64,000 nt of DNA, taken from positions 186,001 through 250,000 of the forward strand of contig CAVYCE010000001.1 of the NCBI GenBank assembly GCA_963766995.1, in the 5' to 3' direction. The DNA comes from Bog-473 sp963766995 (GTDB lineage: Bacteria; Actinomycetota; Acidimicrobiia; Acidimicrobiales; RAAP-2). Below the pieces are notes generated by a model. That model was not told the DNA's origin and did no database searches. It was given only the letters and a program-made list of their open reading frames with translations. Below are positions 7,439 to 16,433 of the stretch, in pieces (positions within the stretch are counted from its first letter, which is position 1; the number at the start of each line of letters is the position of its first letter). The translations under genes and the position numbers were made by a program.

Positions 7439-9027
7439 AGCTCGGTCTCGGCCTTCATGGTGGACATGGTCGGAATCTCCGAACCGAAGTCAGATGGCGC
7501 TGGCATGCCGCCCAAGTCGATCCCTCCCGGTGAACCGACCACGACCGGCATGTCGTCTGACTCCGTAAGGCCCAGACGCTTGTCGGTGATCTTCCGCCAG
7601 TAGTACAGGGGGAAGTAAGCAGCCACGATGACCAGACCAAGGATGTAGAGGAAGTGACCGGAACCAGGGCCGACCACAATGTTCGGCGAGTTCCAACCTC
7701 CGACGAAGTAGTCGAATGTCAGGAACAAGGCACAAGCGAGAGCAATCCACTTGAAGAACTCCGGCATGCGGAACGGGCTGATGCGTTCTGGTTGGAACTG
7801 CCGCATCAAGAAGTAGCCATAGAGCGACCCGGCCACCGCCACGATGTAGCCCACGTTGGAAAAGATGTAGATGCGGACCGGCGAGCCGAAGAGACCAACC
7901 AGGCAGGCGCAAACGACGTTGAAGATCATGGCCCGATCAGGCACGTGGTGCTTGTTCTGATGCATGAAGAATCGCGGGAGCAAACGGTCCTCCGAGGCCT
8001 GGAACAGCGATCGGGCCACTCCCATGATGGCGTTCAGGACCGAGAGGAGCAGGGCGAAAATCAGCGGGATCCCAATCAGGTACTTGACCCACCCGGCGTT
8101 GCCGAAGATCCTGTCGCAGAAGCTCGTGTAAAGCGTCAGCGGGTCTGCCGACTTCAGGGATGCTCCGAGGACTCCGACAAAAACCACGGCGGTAGCGATG
8201 TAGATGAAGACCCCGTAAATGCCTTCGGCCGTCAAGGCGATCTTGGCGTCCCGAGCCGGATCCCGGCATTCACCGATGTAACAGGCCGCAGCTTCCATAG
8301 CGATTGCGTTCCATGAGATCACGAAGATCCAGCCCAGGAAGAAGATGGTTCCTGCCGTCTTGGGATCCGCATAGTGGAAGCCGGAAATGTTCGACCAATG
8401 GAACGTGCTCGGCTTGAAGATGGGAAGGATGACCAGCAGCGTCAACGGCACCATCGAAACGATGCCCAAGATGGTGGCGAAGGTGGCACCGAGCCTGATC
8501 CCGAAGTAACAGGGGACAAAAAGTCCCACCAAGCCCACGATGGTGATGATGAGCACGCCAAGGGACACGGGGGTGCCGAGTGTCCCCAGTGGTGAGAATG
8601 ATCGTCCCAGAGGGAGATGGAAGAGCACGGCGATGTACCCGGCCGCCAGCAGCATGTTGATGGGTGCAACCGGGAACCAACCCAACCAATAACCCCATCC
8701 CGATATGCCTCCGATGTGCTTGGCGGTTGTCTTCCCGAGCGGGAGATAACTCTCGTAGGCATACGACGGCATGCCGCCGGTGCGATGGGGCAGCAGTGCA
8801 GCCAGCTCCCCCATACACAGACAAACGATCATGCCGATACAGACCACTAGGGCGATGGCAGGGATGGCTGCTGCACCCATGGACTGAACGGCAAACGGCA
8901 CAATGCCGGTCACCAGAATGGTGCCGGCCAAGCCGATGACGAAAGCGCCCCACCAGTTGGTGCCTCTCGAAAGTGACGTGGCCACCTCCGTGGGTGGTCC
9001 GCCTACCACTGTGCCTTGATCACTCAT
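7435..9027 (-). CDS. APC-superfamily amino acid/amine permease
   Basis: 530 residues with about 12-13 hydrophobic helices from residue 25 onward. The first helix pair carries the APC-type glycine-rich unwound region (FVIGLAGTILVTGIVPFAVQ) and a later helix reads NAIAMEAAACYIGECRDPARD, the conserved loop of this superfamily. The start at 9027 has GGAGAGAG 4-5 nt upstream. It would import an amino acid or small amine across the inner membrane. Its place between the GlnT-type ligase and a coupled USP-domain gene suggests it supplies the ligase substrate. The exact solute is unknown. Confidence 0.85.
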   Translation of the reverse strand: MSDQGTVVGGPPTEVATSLSRGTNWWGAFVIGLAGTILVTGIVPFAVQSMGAAAIPAIALVVCIGMIVCLCMGELAALLPHRTGGMPSYAYESYLPLGKTTAKHIGGISGWGYWLGWFPVAPINMLLAAGYIAVLFHLPLGRSFSPLGTLGTPVSLGVLIITIVGLVGLFVPCYFGIRLGATFATILGIVSMVPLTLLVILPIFKPSTFHWSNISGFHYADPKTAGTIFFLGWIFVISWNAIAMEAAACYIGECRDPARDAKIALTAEGIYGVFIYIATAVVFVGVLGASLKSADPLTLYTSFCDRIFGNAGWVKYLIGIPLIFALLLSVLNAIMGVARSLFQASEDRLLPRFFMHQNKHHVPDRAMIFNVVCACLVGLFGSPVRIYIFSNVGYIVAVAGSLYGYFLMRQFQPERISPFRMPEFFKWIALACALFLTFDYFVGGWNSPNIVVGPGSGHFLYILGLVIVAAYFPLYYWRKITDKRLGLTESDDMPVVVGSPGGIDLGGMPAPSDFGSEIPTMSTMKAETEL

Positions 9028-9105
9028 ATATCTCTCTCCTCGGAGGGTTTGCTGGCTGGTGCTGTCAATGGCGCATCAAAGGGTGACTGCTTGATTCCGG
9101 TGCTT

Positions 9106-10506
9106 TTACACGGCGCTGAGGTAGCGCTCGAGTTCCCACGGCGTCACTTCTGCGTGTGACGAGCGCACTTCATTGCGCTTGGTGGCCACGAAGTAGTCGA
9201 CATAGTCACCATCCGGTGTCTTGCCCAACCCCTCGCGCAAGACATCGTCCGCTTCGAGCTTCTCCACCGCATGCCACAGCGTCATGGGCATTGTGGTGAG
9301 GCCTCGCTCGACCGCCTCGGTCTCCGTGAGCTTCAACAGATTCAAGTCGCACGGATCGCCGGGGTTGACCTGGCGCGATATGCCGTCGAGACCCGCCGCA
9401 ATGATGGCGCTGAGCGCCAAGTACGGATTGGCCGATCCATCAATGCAGCGGTTTTCGACTCGACCAGGATCGGGCACTCTGAGCATGTGCGTGCGGTCGT
9501 TTCCGCCATAGGTGGCGTAGACCGGAGACCAGGCCGCTCCCGAGTCCGGCGCCGCACTGGCCAACCGCTTGTACGAGTTCACAGTCGGGCAGGCCACGGC
9601 CGCCAGCCCCTCGGCGTGTTCAAGCAGCCCGCCGATAAAGGAGTAACCCAGTGACGACATCCCGAGTCCGCGAGCATCGGATTCGTCAGCAAACGCTTCG
9701 TTGCCTTCAGCGTCCCAGAGACTCAAGTGCATGTGCAGTCCGTTGCCCGTGAGATTCGAAAACGGCTTCGGCATGAACGTGGCCAACATCCCGCTTTCGG
9801 CGGCCAGCGCATGGATCATGTAACGGAAGACGATGACCCGATCGGCGGTCGTCATGGCATCGGCGTAACGAAAATTCTGCTCGAACTGACCGTTGGCGTC
9901 TTCGTGGTCATTGGCGTAGTTGGACCAGCCCAAGGCGTTCATGTGCTTGGAGACCGTGGTGAGGTGCTCATACATCCGGGTCAGCGCTCTGGCGTCGTAG
10001 CAGGGGGCTTTGGCCTGGTCCTGCGGGTCAGCCACCTCAATGCCCCCTGAAGGTGATCGCCGGACCAAGAAGTACTCACACTCGGCGCCGACTTTGAGTT
10101 CATAGCCAAGTTCGCTGACGCGCTCGAGCTGACGGCGAAGGATGACGCGCGGCGAGAACGGCCAGGGCTCACCGAGGACGTGGGGATCGCACTGAATGAT
10201 CCCGAGTCCCGGCTGCCACGGTGCCGGCAGGTAGGAACTCAGGTCGGGCATGGCCAGCAAATCTGGCGAAGAAGGCACCTGCCCCATGGGGCCGGCGGCA
10301 AAGCCGGCGAACCCGGCGCCATCGGACATCAGGCCGTCGATGGCCGAAACGGGTACCAACTTGGCGCAGGGCTTGCCGTGCATGTCGACGAACATGGCGA
10401 AAAGAAATTCCACGCCATCTCGCTTGGTCGCCGCCTTGAGGTCGTCCACAGTCACGATGGGCTCATGTGCCCCTGTGACATCGGAAGTGCTCATCGTCTC
10501 CGCCAC
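9106..10506 (-). CDS. glnT: GlnT/GSIII-type glutamine synthetase-like gamma-glutamyl-amine ligase
   Basis: 466 residues with glutamine-synthetase catalytic architecture: a beta-grasp N-domain, metal-binding ECEYF (E142/E144), HEDANGQFEQN, the GNGLHMHLSLWD box with H258/H260, NSYKRL, and ENRCIDGSANPYLA. It is shorter and more divergent than GlnA and has the GlnT flavour. The same branch includes gamma-glutamylmethylamide and gamma-glutamylpolyamine ligases, so ammonia or an amine may be the acceptor. The start may be the GTG at 10506 or the ATG at 10494; both fit. It is divergent from the flavin-protein/glxBCD operon with a shared regulatory gap, matching the known glnT-glx association in rhizobia. 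Confidence 0.85.
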   Translation of the reverse strand: MAETMSTSDVTGAHEPIVTVDDLKAATKRDGVEFLFAMFVDMHGKPCAKLVPVSAIDGLMSDGAGFAGFAAGPMGQVPSSPDLLAMPDLSSYLPAPWQPGLGIIQCDPHVLGEPWPFSPRVILRRQLERVSELGYELKVGAECEYFLVRRSPSGGIEVADPQDQAKAPCYDARALTRMYEHLTTVSKHMNALGWSNYANDHEDANGQFEQNFRYADAMTTADRVIVFRYMIHALAAESGMLATFMPKPFSNLTGNGLHMHLSLWDAEGNEAFADESDARGLGMSSLGYSFIGGLLEHAEGLAAVACPTVNSYKRLASAAPDSGAAWSPVYATYGGNDRTHMLRVPDPGRVENRCIDGSANPYLALSAIIAAGLDGISRQVNPGDPCDLNLLKLTETEAVERGLTTMPMTLWHAVEKLEADDVLREGLGKTPDGDYVDYFVATKRNEVRSSHAEVTPWELERYLSAV

Positions 10507-10536
10507 CTCTCGCCTTCGTCCGACTTACACCCCCAT

Positions 10537-10549
10537 GCAACGATGTTGC
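10537..10549. promoter_or_regulatory. Inverted repeat GCAAC-GAT-GTTGC near glnT start
   Basis: A perfect 5-bp inverted repeat with a 3-nt spacer lies 30 nt upstream of glnT. A related GCAAC/GTTGT pair overlaps the start of the XRE-cupin regulator at 15637-15646. The shared element could be that regulator's binding site; this is inferred from sequence only. Confidence 0.35.
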
Positions 10550-10599
10550 CTTAAGAGAAACCGCCGATGGTTTCCGCTCTATTGCGAAATGTTGCTCAA

Positions 10600-10642
10600 C
10601 TGTTAACTCCACCGTCCGAAACGAGGGAATCTTGCTGTTAAC
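10600..10642. repeat. Direct repeat CTGTTAAC (two copies) in the glnT / glx divergent promoter region
   Basis: CTGTTAAC occurs at 10600-10607 and 10635-10642, both followed by TC, 35 bp apart. The same octamer occurs inverted at 17768-17775, with a near copy at 17815-17822, at the far end of the island. Such an AT-rich word recurring in two intergenic regions bounding one gene cluster suggests a common regulator. Confidence 0.4.
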
Positions 10643-10661
10643 TCATACTTCACACTGTTTC

Positions 10662-10690
10662 TTGACAGGCAACAGCTATACCCTCATAAT
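10662..10690 (+). promoter_or_regulatory. Sigma-70-like promoter of the flavin protein-glxBCD-oxidase operon
   Basis: TTGACA (10662-10667) and CATAAT (10685-10690) are separated by exactly 17 nt, near consensus, and point toward the gene at 10769. The predicted start near 10697 leaves a leader of about 70 nt. The two CTGTTAAC words lie immediately upstream of the -35 box, a usual activator or repressor position. Confidence 0.65.
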
Positions 10691-10768
10691 CGAGTCAGTC
10701 ACTTGCATCAGTGCCGCGCACCGGAACGTTCCGAACGAGACCGTGCCAACGACGAAAGCGGGTAGTCA

Positions 10769-11458
10769 GTGAGTGATCCGGTTTCCGAACGGACCACGCT
10801 TCATCGATATGCGCATCGTGCCGCCTATGACCGCGAAACGATCGACGCAATTTTGGATGCCGGCATTGTGTGCCACGTCGGGCTGCAAACAGAGAAGGGG
10901 TACCCGGTCGTCATCCCCTTGGCCTACGGCCGTGTCGGGGACGACATCTACCTCCATGGTTCGGCAGCCAGCCGCCTCTTCCGGGGCGCTCGAGATCCGT
11001 CAGTCGAGATCTGCATGACCGTCACATTCGTGGACGGGATAGTGGTGGCCCGCTCCACGTATAACACCGACATCAACTACCGCTCGGTCATGATCATTGG
11101 ATCGGCCACCGAGGTAAAAGACCTGGCTGAGAAGCGTATAGGGCTCGACGCGTTGGTCGACCACATCATTCCCGGGCGCAGTCTCGATGCCCGCCCCCCT
11201 ACCGAAAAGGAGCTGCGCAGCACCATGCTGCTCAAGCTTCCAATCGCCGAGTCGTCGGCCAAGGTTCGGACCGGTTGGCCGGCCGACGACGAGGCCGACT
11301 ACGACCTTCCTGTTTGGGCCGGTGTGGTGCCGTTTACCGCCACCATCCATCCGCCGCTGGTTGACCCGGCCCTGCGGTTCGATCTCCCTCCCCCGGGCTA
11401 CATCTCGAACTACCAGCGGATCGGCAGCGCCGTGTCCACGAACGAGTCGGAGGGCTAG
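10769..11458 (+). CDS. Pyridoxamine-5'-phosphate-oxidase-like flavin-binding protein
   Basis: 229 residues of the larger FMN-binding split-barrel type (COG3467-like): the ILDAGIVCHVGLQTEKGYPVVIPLAYGRVGDDIYLHGS block and CMTVTFVDGIVVARS strand are typical. These proteins bind flavin and are variously linked to nitroimidazole reduction or unknown redox steps. It is the first gene behind the promoter at 10662-10690 and ends 4 nt before glxB, so it is firmly in the operon. GTG start at 10769. Its task in the amine pathway is not known. Confidence 0.8.
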   Translation: MSDPVSERTTLHRYAHRAAYDRETIDAILDAGIVCHVGLQTEKGYPVVIPLAYGRVGDDIYLHGSAASRLFRGARDPSVEICMTVTFVDGIVVARSTYNTDINYRSVMIIGSATEVKDLAEKRIGLDALVDHIIPGRSLDARPPTEKELRSTMLLKLPIAESSAKVRTGWPADDEADYDLPVWAGVVPFTATIHPPLVDPALRFDLPPPGYISNYQRIGSAVSTNESEG

Positions 11459-11462
11459 CGCT

Positions 11463-12368
11463 ATGTGCGGCATCGTCGGATTGCTCCTTCGGGACTCTGC
11501 CCTTGAATCACACCTAGGTGCCATGCTCGTTCCGATGGTCGCCGCCCTCGATGAGCGCGGCCCGGATTCCTCCGGCATAGCCCTCTACGCCGATCGGCCG
11601 CCGGATGCTCCACAAACGGCGCTGCACTGCTCCTTGGGCAGCGACGTGTCGGTCGACTGGGAATTGTTGGTATCCGATCTTCGAGACATCTTCGGCGCCA
11701 CGTCGCCCTACGAGCCATTCGGGGCCGGGGTGGTATTCGACGTATTCGACGGCCAGCGGACTGAGCTCGACGAATTCCTGGCGGCCAAGTGGCCTGTTGT
11801 TCGAATTCTGGGCACCGGCCACAACCTGCGGGTGCTGAAGGACACGGGACGACCGACTGAGACCTGTGAGCGCTATGGCATCGGACAATGGACGGGCTAC
11901 ATGGGTGTGGCTCACACGCGCATGGCGACCGAGTCGGCGGTGACCGTGCTCCATTCTCATCCGTTCGTCCCTCGCCAGGACCTCTGTGTCGTGCACAACG
12001 GATCGTTCTCCAACTACGCCACTGTGCGCCGGCGACTCGAGGCCGAAGGCGTGCAATTCGACTCGGACAATGACTCAGAGGTGGCGGCCAGATTCCTGGC
12101 CACGCGGTTGGCCCGGGGGGATGACCTGGAGGAAGCCACGCGATGGGTGATGAAGGAGATGGACGGATTTTTCACGATGGTGATCTCCACCAGCTCGGAA
12201 ATGTCGGTCGTGCGTGACGCCTTTGCCTGTAAGCCGGCCGTAGTGGCCGAGACGGCGGGGTACGTGGCCGTGGCTTCCGAATATCGGGCACTGGCCGAAT
12301 TGCCTGACATCGCCACGGCCAAGGTCTTCGAACCCCAGCCCGAGGAGGTGTATACGTGGAGCCGTTGA
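11463..12368 (+). CDS. glxB: GlxB / MgsA-like class II glutamine amidotransferase
   Basis: 301 residues beginning MCGIVG, so Cys2 becomes the N-terminal nucleophile after Met removal, as in Ntn amidotransferases. Other class II marks are DERGPDSSG, GVAHTRMATES and VVHNGSFSNY, the last binding the glutamine side chain. It releases ammonia or transfers the amide from glutamine; homologues are the glutaminase subunit (MgsA/GlxB) of glutamate-synthase-like N-methylglutamate synthase. An upstream in-frame extension (from 11187) is rejected because it overlaps the previous gene and would bury Cys2. Overlaps glxC by 13 nt. Confidence 0.85.
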   Translation: MCGIVGLLLRDSALESHLGAMLVPMVAALDERGPDSSGIALYADRPPDAPQTALHCSLGSDVSVDWELLVSDLRDIFGATSPYEPFGAGVVFDVFDGQRTELDEFLAAKWPVVRILGTGHNLRVLKDTGRPTETCERYGIGQWTGYMGVAHTRMATESAVTVLHSHPFVPRQDLCVVHNGSFSNYATVRRRLEAEGVQFDSDNDSEVAARFLATRLARGDDLEEATRWVMKEMDGFFTMVISTSSEMSVVRDAFACKPAVVAETAGYVAVASEYRALAELPDIATAKVFEPQPEEVYTWSR

Positions 12369-13048
12369 ACTGCGATGAGCTGGGCACACGGGCGGTAAAC
12401 CACATGCTGCGCTCGGTCCCAGCCGGCTCTTCGCTACGGCTTGAGCAGCCTCGTGGTCGACACAATCTGGCGGTAGGTCTGGCCGCTCCGATTCACATTG
12501 AGGTCGACGGCAACGCTGGCTACTTCCTAGGTGGACTCGGCGGTGCGTCCGACGGCACTGGGCCAGACATTGTGGTGAACGGCTTTGTCGGATGGTCGGT
12601 CGGTGAGAATCTCATGGGCGGATCCATCCGAGTGCGGGGCAGTGCTTCGCAGAGTGCAGGGTCGAGTGCCCGAGGTGGATACATCGTGATTGAGGGTGAC
12701 GCGTCGCTGCGAGCGGGTATTTCGCTCAAAGGCGGGACATTGGCTATCGCGGGCAATGCCGGCGCCATGTCCGGCTTCATGGCCCAGGCCGGCACCATCC
12801 TGATTGGAGGCGATGCCGGCCACGGACTGGGCGACTCCCTCTACGAAGCAGTGATCTACGTGGCTGGGTCAATCGCATCACTGGGAGCCGACGCAGTGAT
12901 TGAGGAAATGAGCGATGACGATGTGTTGAAGGTCAAACGACTCGTTGAGGAGACCGGGTTCGACCATATCGATCCCGCCGTTGTCACTCGCGTCGCTTCG
13001 GCCCGTCAGCTCTACCACTTCTCCACCCACAACCACGACACCTATTGA
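12356..13048 (+). CDS. glxC: GlxC / MgsB-like GXGXG-domain subunit
   Basis: 230 residues dominated by a right-handed beta-helix of GXGXG repeats (GYFLGGLGG, VNGFVGWSVGENLMGGSIRVRG, GGYIVIEGDA, KGGTLAIAGNAG), the fold that ends the large subunit of glutamate synthase. In the Glx/Mgs systems it is a separate structural subunit bridging the amidotransferase and FMN subunits. GTG start at 12356 inside the end of glxB. The stop overlaps the ATG of glxD by 1 nt (TGATG), so the trio is translated as a unit and probably forms one complex. Confidence 0.85.
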   Translation: MEPLNCDELGTRAVNHMLRSVPAGSSLRLEQPRGRHNLAVGLAAPIHIEVDGNAGYFLGGLGGASDGTGPDIVVNGFVGWSVGENLMGGSIRVRGSASQSAGSSARGGYIVIEGDASLRAGISLKGGTLAIAGNAGAMSGFMAQAGTILIGGDAGHGLGDSLYEAVIYVAGSIASLGADAVIEEMSDDDVLKVKRLVEETGFDHIDPAVVTRVASARQLYHFSTHNHDTY

Positions 13049-14394
13049 TGGCACAGATCCCGCCTACACCTTCAAATCAGAGCTTCCCGCCCGATGTCAT
13101 CGCCCGCATCCATGACATGGCGGAATCGGGTCAGTACCCCATCCGCGGCCTCGGGGCGCGCCGGAAGGTCCCGACCTTTGACGACTTGGTCTTCCTGACG
13201 GCATCGGTATCCCGCTACCCGTTGGAGGGCTACCGGGAGCGGTGCGAGACCAAGACGCTGTTGGGCGGACGCCACGGTGCCCATCCGATAGAGCTCGACA
13301 TTCCCATCACCATCGCCGGCATGAGCTTCGGCGCCCTCTCGGCCACGGCCAAGGAGGCACTGGGACGAGCGGCCACCGAGGTGGGCACATCGACGACGAC
13401 CGGTGACGGGGGCATGACGCCCGAAGAGCGCAAAGCCTCAAAGCTCCTCGTCTACCAGGTCCTCCCCTCGCGCTATGGATTCGATCCGGCCGACTTACGC
13501 ATGGCCGATGCGGTCGAGATCGTGGTCGGGCAAGGTGCAAAACCCGGCGGTGGAGGGATGCTGCTCGGACAGAAGGTCAATGAGCGGGTCGCGGCCATGC
13601 GCACGCTGCCCGCCGGCATTGACCAACGCTCAGCCAGTCGGCATCCGGACTGGGTGGGACCCGATGACCTGCGCATCAAGATCGAAGAGCTGCGCGAGGC
13701 CACCGAGTGGTCAATTCCGATCTATGTCAAGGTGGGCGCCACTCGGGTCGATCATGACGTGAAGCTGGCGGTCGCTGCTGGTGCCGACGTCGTCGTGGTC
13801 GACGGCATGCAAGGTGGGACGGCAGCTACCCAGGACGTCTTCATTGAGCACGCTGGCATTCCGACACTGCCGGCGGTGCGCATGGCGTCCGAAGCGCTGG
13901 AGGAGATTGGGGCCAAGGGCGAGGTACAACTCATCGTCTCGGGCGGCGTCCGATCCGGTGCCGATGTGGCCAAGGCTCTGGCGCTCGGTGCGGACGCCGT
14001 CTCCATCGGTGTGGCAGCGCTTCTGGCCCTCGGCTGCAATCGGGGCAGTTACCGTGACGCAAGCGGCCAAGACATCGACGTGGAAGCTGACTACGCAACG
14101 CTTGGAACGACCTCCGGTCACTGCGCGCACTGCCACACCGGCCGCTGCCCGGTGGGCATCACCACCCAAGATCCCGCACTCGAACGACGGCTGCAATCAG
14201 ACCGGGCTGCCACGTCAGTGGCCAATTATTTGAGGGCTATCACTATGGAAGTGACCGCCCTGGCCCGTGCCTGTGGCAAGTCCAGTGTCCATCACCTCGA
14301 ACCCGAGGACCTAGCGGCACTCACGGTGGAGGCAGCGGCCATGGCTCGAGTGCCCTTGGCCGGCACCAATTGGATTCCTGGATGGCAGAACTGA
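13048..14394 (+). CDS. glxD: GlxD / MgsC-like FMN glutamate-synthase subunit
   Basis: 448 residues corresponding to the FMN-binding synthase barrel of GltB: MSFGALSATAKEALGRAA, TGDGGMTPEE, GQGAKPGGGGMLLGQK, VDGMQGGTAATQ and SGGVRSGADVAKALALGA. Cys359, Cys362 and Cys367 (GHCAHCHTGRC) lie where glutamate synthase binds its 3Fe-4S cluster. Relatives combine 2-oxoglutarate or glutamate chemistry with ammonia or an amine; in methylotrophs the MgsABC complex makes N-methylglutamate. The ATG at 13048 is preferred over the TTG one codon earlier. Cytoplasmic, in complex with GlxB and GlxC. Confidence 0.87.
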   Translation: MAQIPPTPSNQSFPPDVIARIHDMAESGQYPIRGLGARRKVPTFDDLVFLTASVSRYPLEGYRERCETKTLLGGRHGAHPIELDIPITIAGMSFGALSATAKEALGRAATEVGTSTTTGDGGMTPEERKASKLLVYQVLPSRYGFDPADLRMADAVEIVVGQGAKPGGGGMLLGQKVNERVAAMRTLPAGIDQRSASRHPDWVGPDDLRIKIEELREATEWSIPIYVKVGATRVDHDVKLAVAAGADVVVVDGMQGGTAATQDVFIEHAGIPTLPAVRMASEALEEIGAKGEVQLIVSGGVRSGADVAKALALGADAVSIGVAALLALGCNRGSYRDASGQDIDVEADYATLGTTSGHCAHCHTGRCPVGITTQDPALERRLQSDRAATSVANYLRAITMEVTALARACGKSSVHHLEPEDLAALTVEAAAMARVPLAGTNWIPGWQN

Positions 14395-14401
14395 GAGCGC
14401 C

Positions 14402-15595
14402 ATGACCCAGCGTGAATCGGCCGAGATCGTCATCATTGGAGGCGGTGTCTCAGGACTCAGCACGGCCCGTGCGTTGGTCGAGCTTGGTCACCGAGACGTA
14501 CTCGTCCTCGAGCGTGGCGCCGTCGGTTCTGGCGGTAGCGGAAAGTCCAGCGGCATCGTCCGCTGCCACTATGGGATCAAGTCGCTAGCCGCCATGGCGT
14601 GGCACGCGTTACCGATCCTCGAGCACGCGGTCGAGATCCTGGGCGCCGAGTCCGGCTACCGCAACTCGGGCTACATCGTGGGTGTGGGCACAGAGAATCT
14701 CGGCGCCCTTCGGGCCAACGTGGCCATGCACCAGCAGATCGGTATCGAAGTTGATCTTGTTGGCCACCATGAGGCACACGCCCTCGTGCCCATGGCCGAC
14801 CTCAACGATTTTGCTGAGTTCGCCTACGAACCTCGGGGCGGCTACGGAGACGGGCACCAGACAGCTCAGGCTTTCTCTGTGGCAGCACGCCAGGGTGGTG
14901 CCCGAATTCGTCAGCAGTGTGCCGTCGATAGCATCGCCCTCAAGCGAGACAAAGCCATCGGTGTCTGCCTCGAGGACGGTACGTACATCAGCACTGACCA
15001 TGTGGTCATTGCGGCGGGCCCATGGTCCGTTCCGTTGGCAGGCGCGGTGGGAATCGATCTGCCCATTCGGGCCCAGCGGGCGCAAATCCTTCTGGTTGAC
15101 CCCGGCGTTCCCATCACCAACATGCCGGTGTTCTCCGACCTGGTGTCACTGCAATATGTCCGGCCAGAAGGCCGCACCTCGGTCCTGGTGGGAGACAGTG
15201 ATCATTCCCATCCCGAATGGTCCGACCCGGACCATTACCGCGAGCGCGCCACCGATGACGAACTGTCCTACTCCATACCGAAGTTTGAGCACCGGTTCCC
15301 TGGATTCAGCGACGCCAAGCTTTCATCGTCCTACGCGGGTTGTTACGACGTCACTCCTGACTACAACCCGATCATCTCAGCCTCACCACTCGAGGGGGTG
15401 TGGCTGTGCGTTGGATTCTCCGGCCATGGCTACAAGATCTCACCCTCAACTGGAGAGCTCATGGCTGACTTGATCTGCCAAGGTCAGAGCCGGCACTCAG
15501 ACATCGACCACCGAGACTTCCGCTGGGAGCGATTCGCCGTCGATGAGTTGCTGGTTAGCCCTCATCCGTACGTCGGCGCCGGTCAGATGCGTTGA
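14402..15595 (+). CDS. DAO/SoxB-type FAD-dependent amine oxidase or dehydrogenase
   Basis: 397 residues. The dinucleotide motif IVIIGGGVSGLSTARAL starts at residue 9, SGKSSGIVRCHYGIKSLA resembles the covalent- or close-flavin region of sarcosine oxidase beta subunits, and GCYDVTPDYNPII with CVGFSGHGYKISP is the conserved C-terminal FAD contact. It should oxidise a secondary or N-substituted amino acid. It follows glxD by 7 nt. Unlike N-methylglutamate dehydrogenase or heterotetrameric sarcosine oxidase, no small subunits are encoded nearby, so it probably acts alone like a monomeric DAO enzyme. Substrate inferred only from context. Confidence 0.82.
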   Translation: MTQRESAEIVIIGGGVSGLSTARALVELGHRDVLVLERGAVGSGGSGKSSGIVRCHYGIKSLAAMAWHALPILEHAVEILGAESGYRNSGYIVGVGTENLGALRANVAMHQQIGIEVDLVGHHEAHALVPMADLNDFAEFAYEPRGGYGDGHQTAQAFSVAARQGGARIRQQCAVDSIALKRDKAIGVCLEDGTYISTDHVVIAAGPWSVPLAGAVGIDLPIRAQRAQILLVDPGVPITNMPVFSDLVSLQYVRPEGRTSVLVGDSDHSHPEWSDPDHYRERATDDELSYSIPKFEHRFPGFSDAKLSSSYAGCYDVTPDYNPIISASPLEGVWLCVGFSGHGYKISPSTGELMADLICQGQSRHSDIDHRDFRWERFAVDELLVSPHPYVGAGQMR

Positions 15596-15630
15596 CGAGG
15601 CCATGCATCGGATCTGAACGTGAAGAGGCA

Positions 15631-15646
15631 TATATTGCAACGTTGT
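15631..15646 (+). promoter_or_regulatory. Leaderless -10 box and overlapping inverted repeat for the XRE gene
   Basis: TATATT (15631-15636) lies 8 nt before the GTG start at 15645, the geometry of leaderless actinobacterial promoters. GCAAC-GTTGT (15637-15646) overlaps the inferred transcription start and matches the GCAAC/GTTGC repeat near glnT, suggesting autoregulation by the encoded repressor. Confidence 0.5.
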
Positions 15647-16361
15647 GACTCCTCGCCAGCGTCCACGCGCTCCTCGGCCGCGATCGGCCGCCGCCTCAAC
15701 TCGTCGGACATCACCAAAGTCACCAGTGCTGAAGGCAAAAACGAGCACAGTGGCCATCGATAAGGCAATCGAACCCGCCGAGGGCGGAGGTCAACTCGGT
15801 CAAGTCATCGCCAATCACGTTCGGGGACGCCGATTGGAAATCGGACTCACGGTCGGGCAATTGGCTGATCGAACCGGCATCTCCAAGGGAATGCTGTCCA
15901 AGATTGAGAACGCCCAGACGTCACCCAGTCTCACCACCTTGGAGCGTCTAGCGGCCGCGTTGGACATGCCCGTCACCGCTCTGTTCCGGGGATTGGCCGA
16001 AGAGCGTGACGCCGTCTTCGTGAAAGCCGGAAGCGGACCGGAGATTGTGCGCAAAGGCACGCGCTCTGGCCACTCCTACGAGCTCCTTGGAACGTTGCGT
16101 GGACCGTATAAGCGCGTCGAACCGCTCTTGGTGTCGCTTAGCGAAAGCACCGAAGTGTTTCCCATGTTCCAACATGCAGGCATCGAACTGCTCTACATGC
16201 TCTCCGGTGTCATGGAATACAGCTACGGGCGCGAGCGCTACAAGATGGAGCGTGGTGACACGTTGCAATTCGAAGGCGACATTCCGCATGGTCCGACCAT
16301 GTTGATCAAATTGCCGATTAAGTTCCTTTCCATCACCATTTATTCCGGCGACCGCAGCTAA
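15645..16361 (+). CDS. XRE-cupin transcriptional regulator
   Basis: 238 residues. A basic, probably disordered 45-residue leader is followed by an XRE helix-turn-helix (about 58-112; LEIGLTVGQLADRTGISKGMLSKIENAQTSPSLTTLERLA) and a C-terminal cupin sensor (about 150-235, including HAGIELLYMLSGVMEYSYG and GDIPHGPT). This PuuR/SutR-like layout typically represses amine, polyamine or amino-acid catabolic operons and is relieved by a small ligand in the cupin. It sits directly downstream of the glx/oxidase operon but has its own leaderless promoter, making it the obvious pathway regulator. Confidence 0.85.
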   Translation: MTPRQRPRAPRPRSAAASTRRTSPKSPVLKAKTSTVAIDKAIEPAEGGGQLGQVIANHVRGRRLEIGLTVGQLADRTGISKGMLSKIENAQTSPSLTTLERLAAALDMPVTALFRGLAEERDAVFVKAGSGPEIVRKGTRSGHSYELLGTLRGPYKRVEPLLVSLSESTEVFPMFQHAGIELLYMLSGVMEYSYGRERYKMERGDTLQFEGDIPHGPTMLIKLPIKFLSITIYSGDRS

Positions 16362-16433
16362 AGGTCTCGGCGCAATTCACGCGATCGACACGCGCGAACC
16401 ATTGCCATACACGCCACTTCTTGCCATCCTCAC

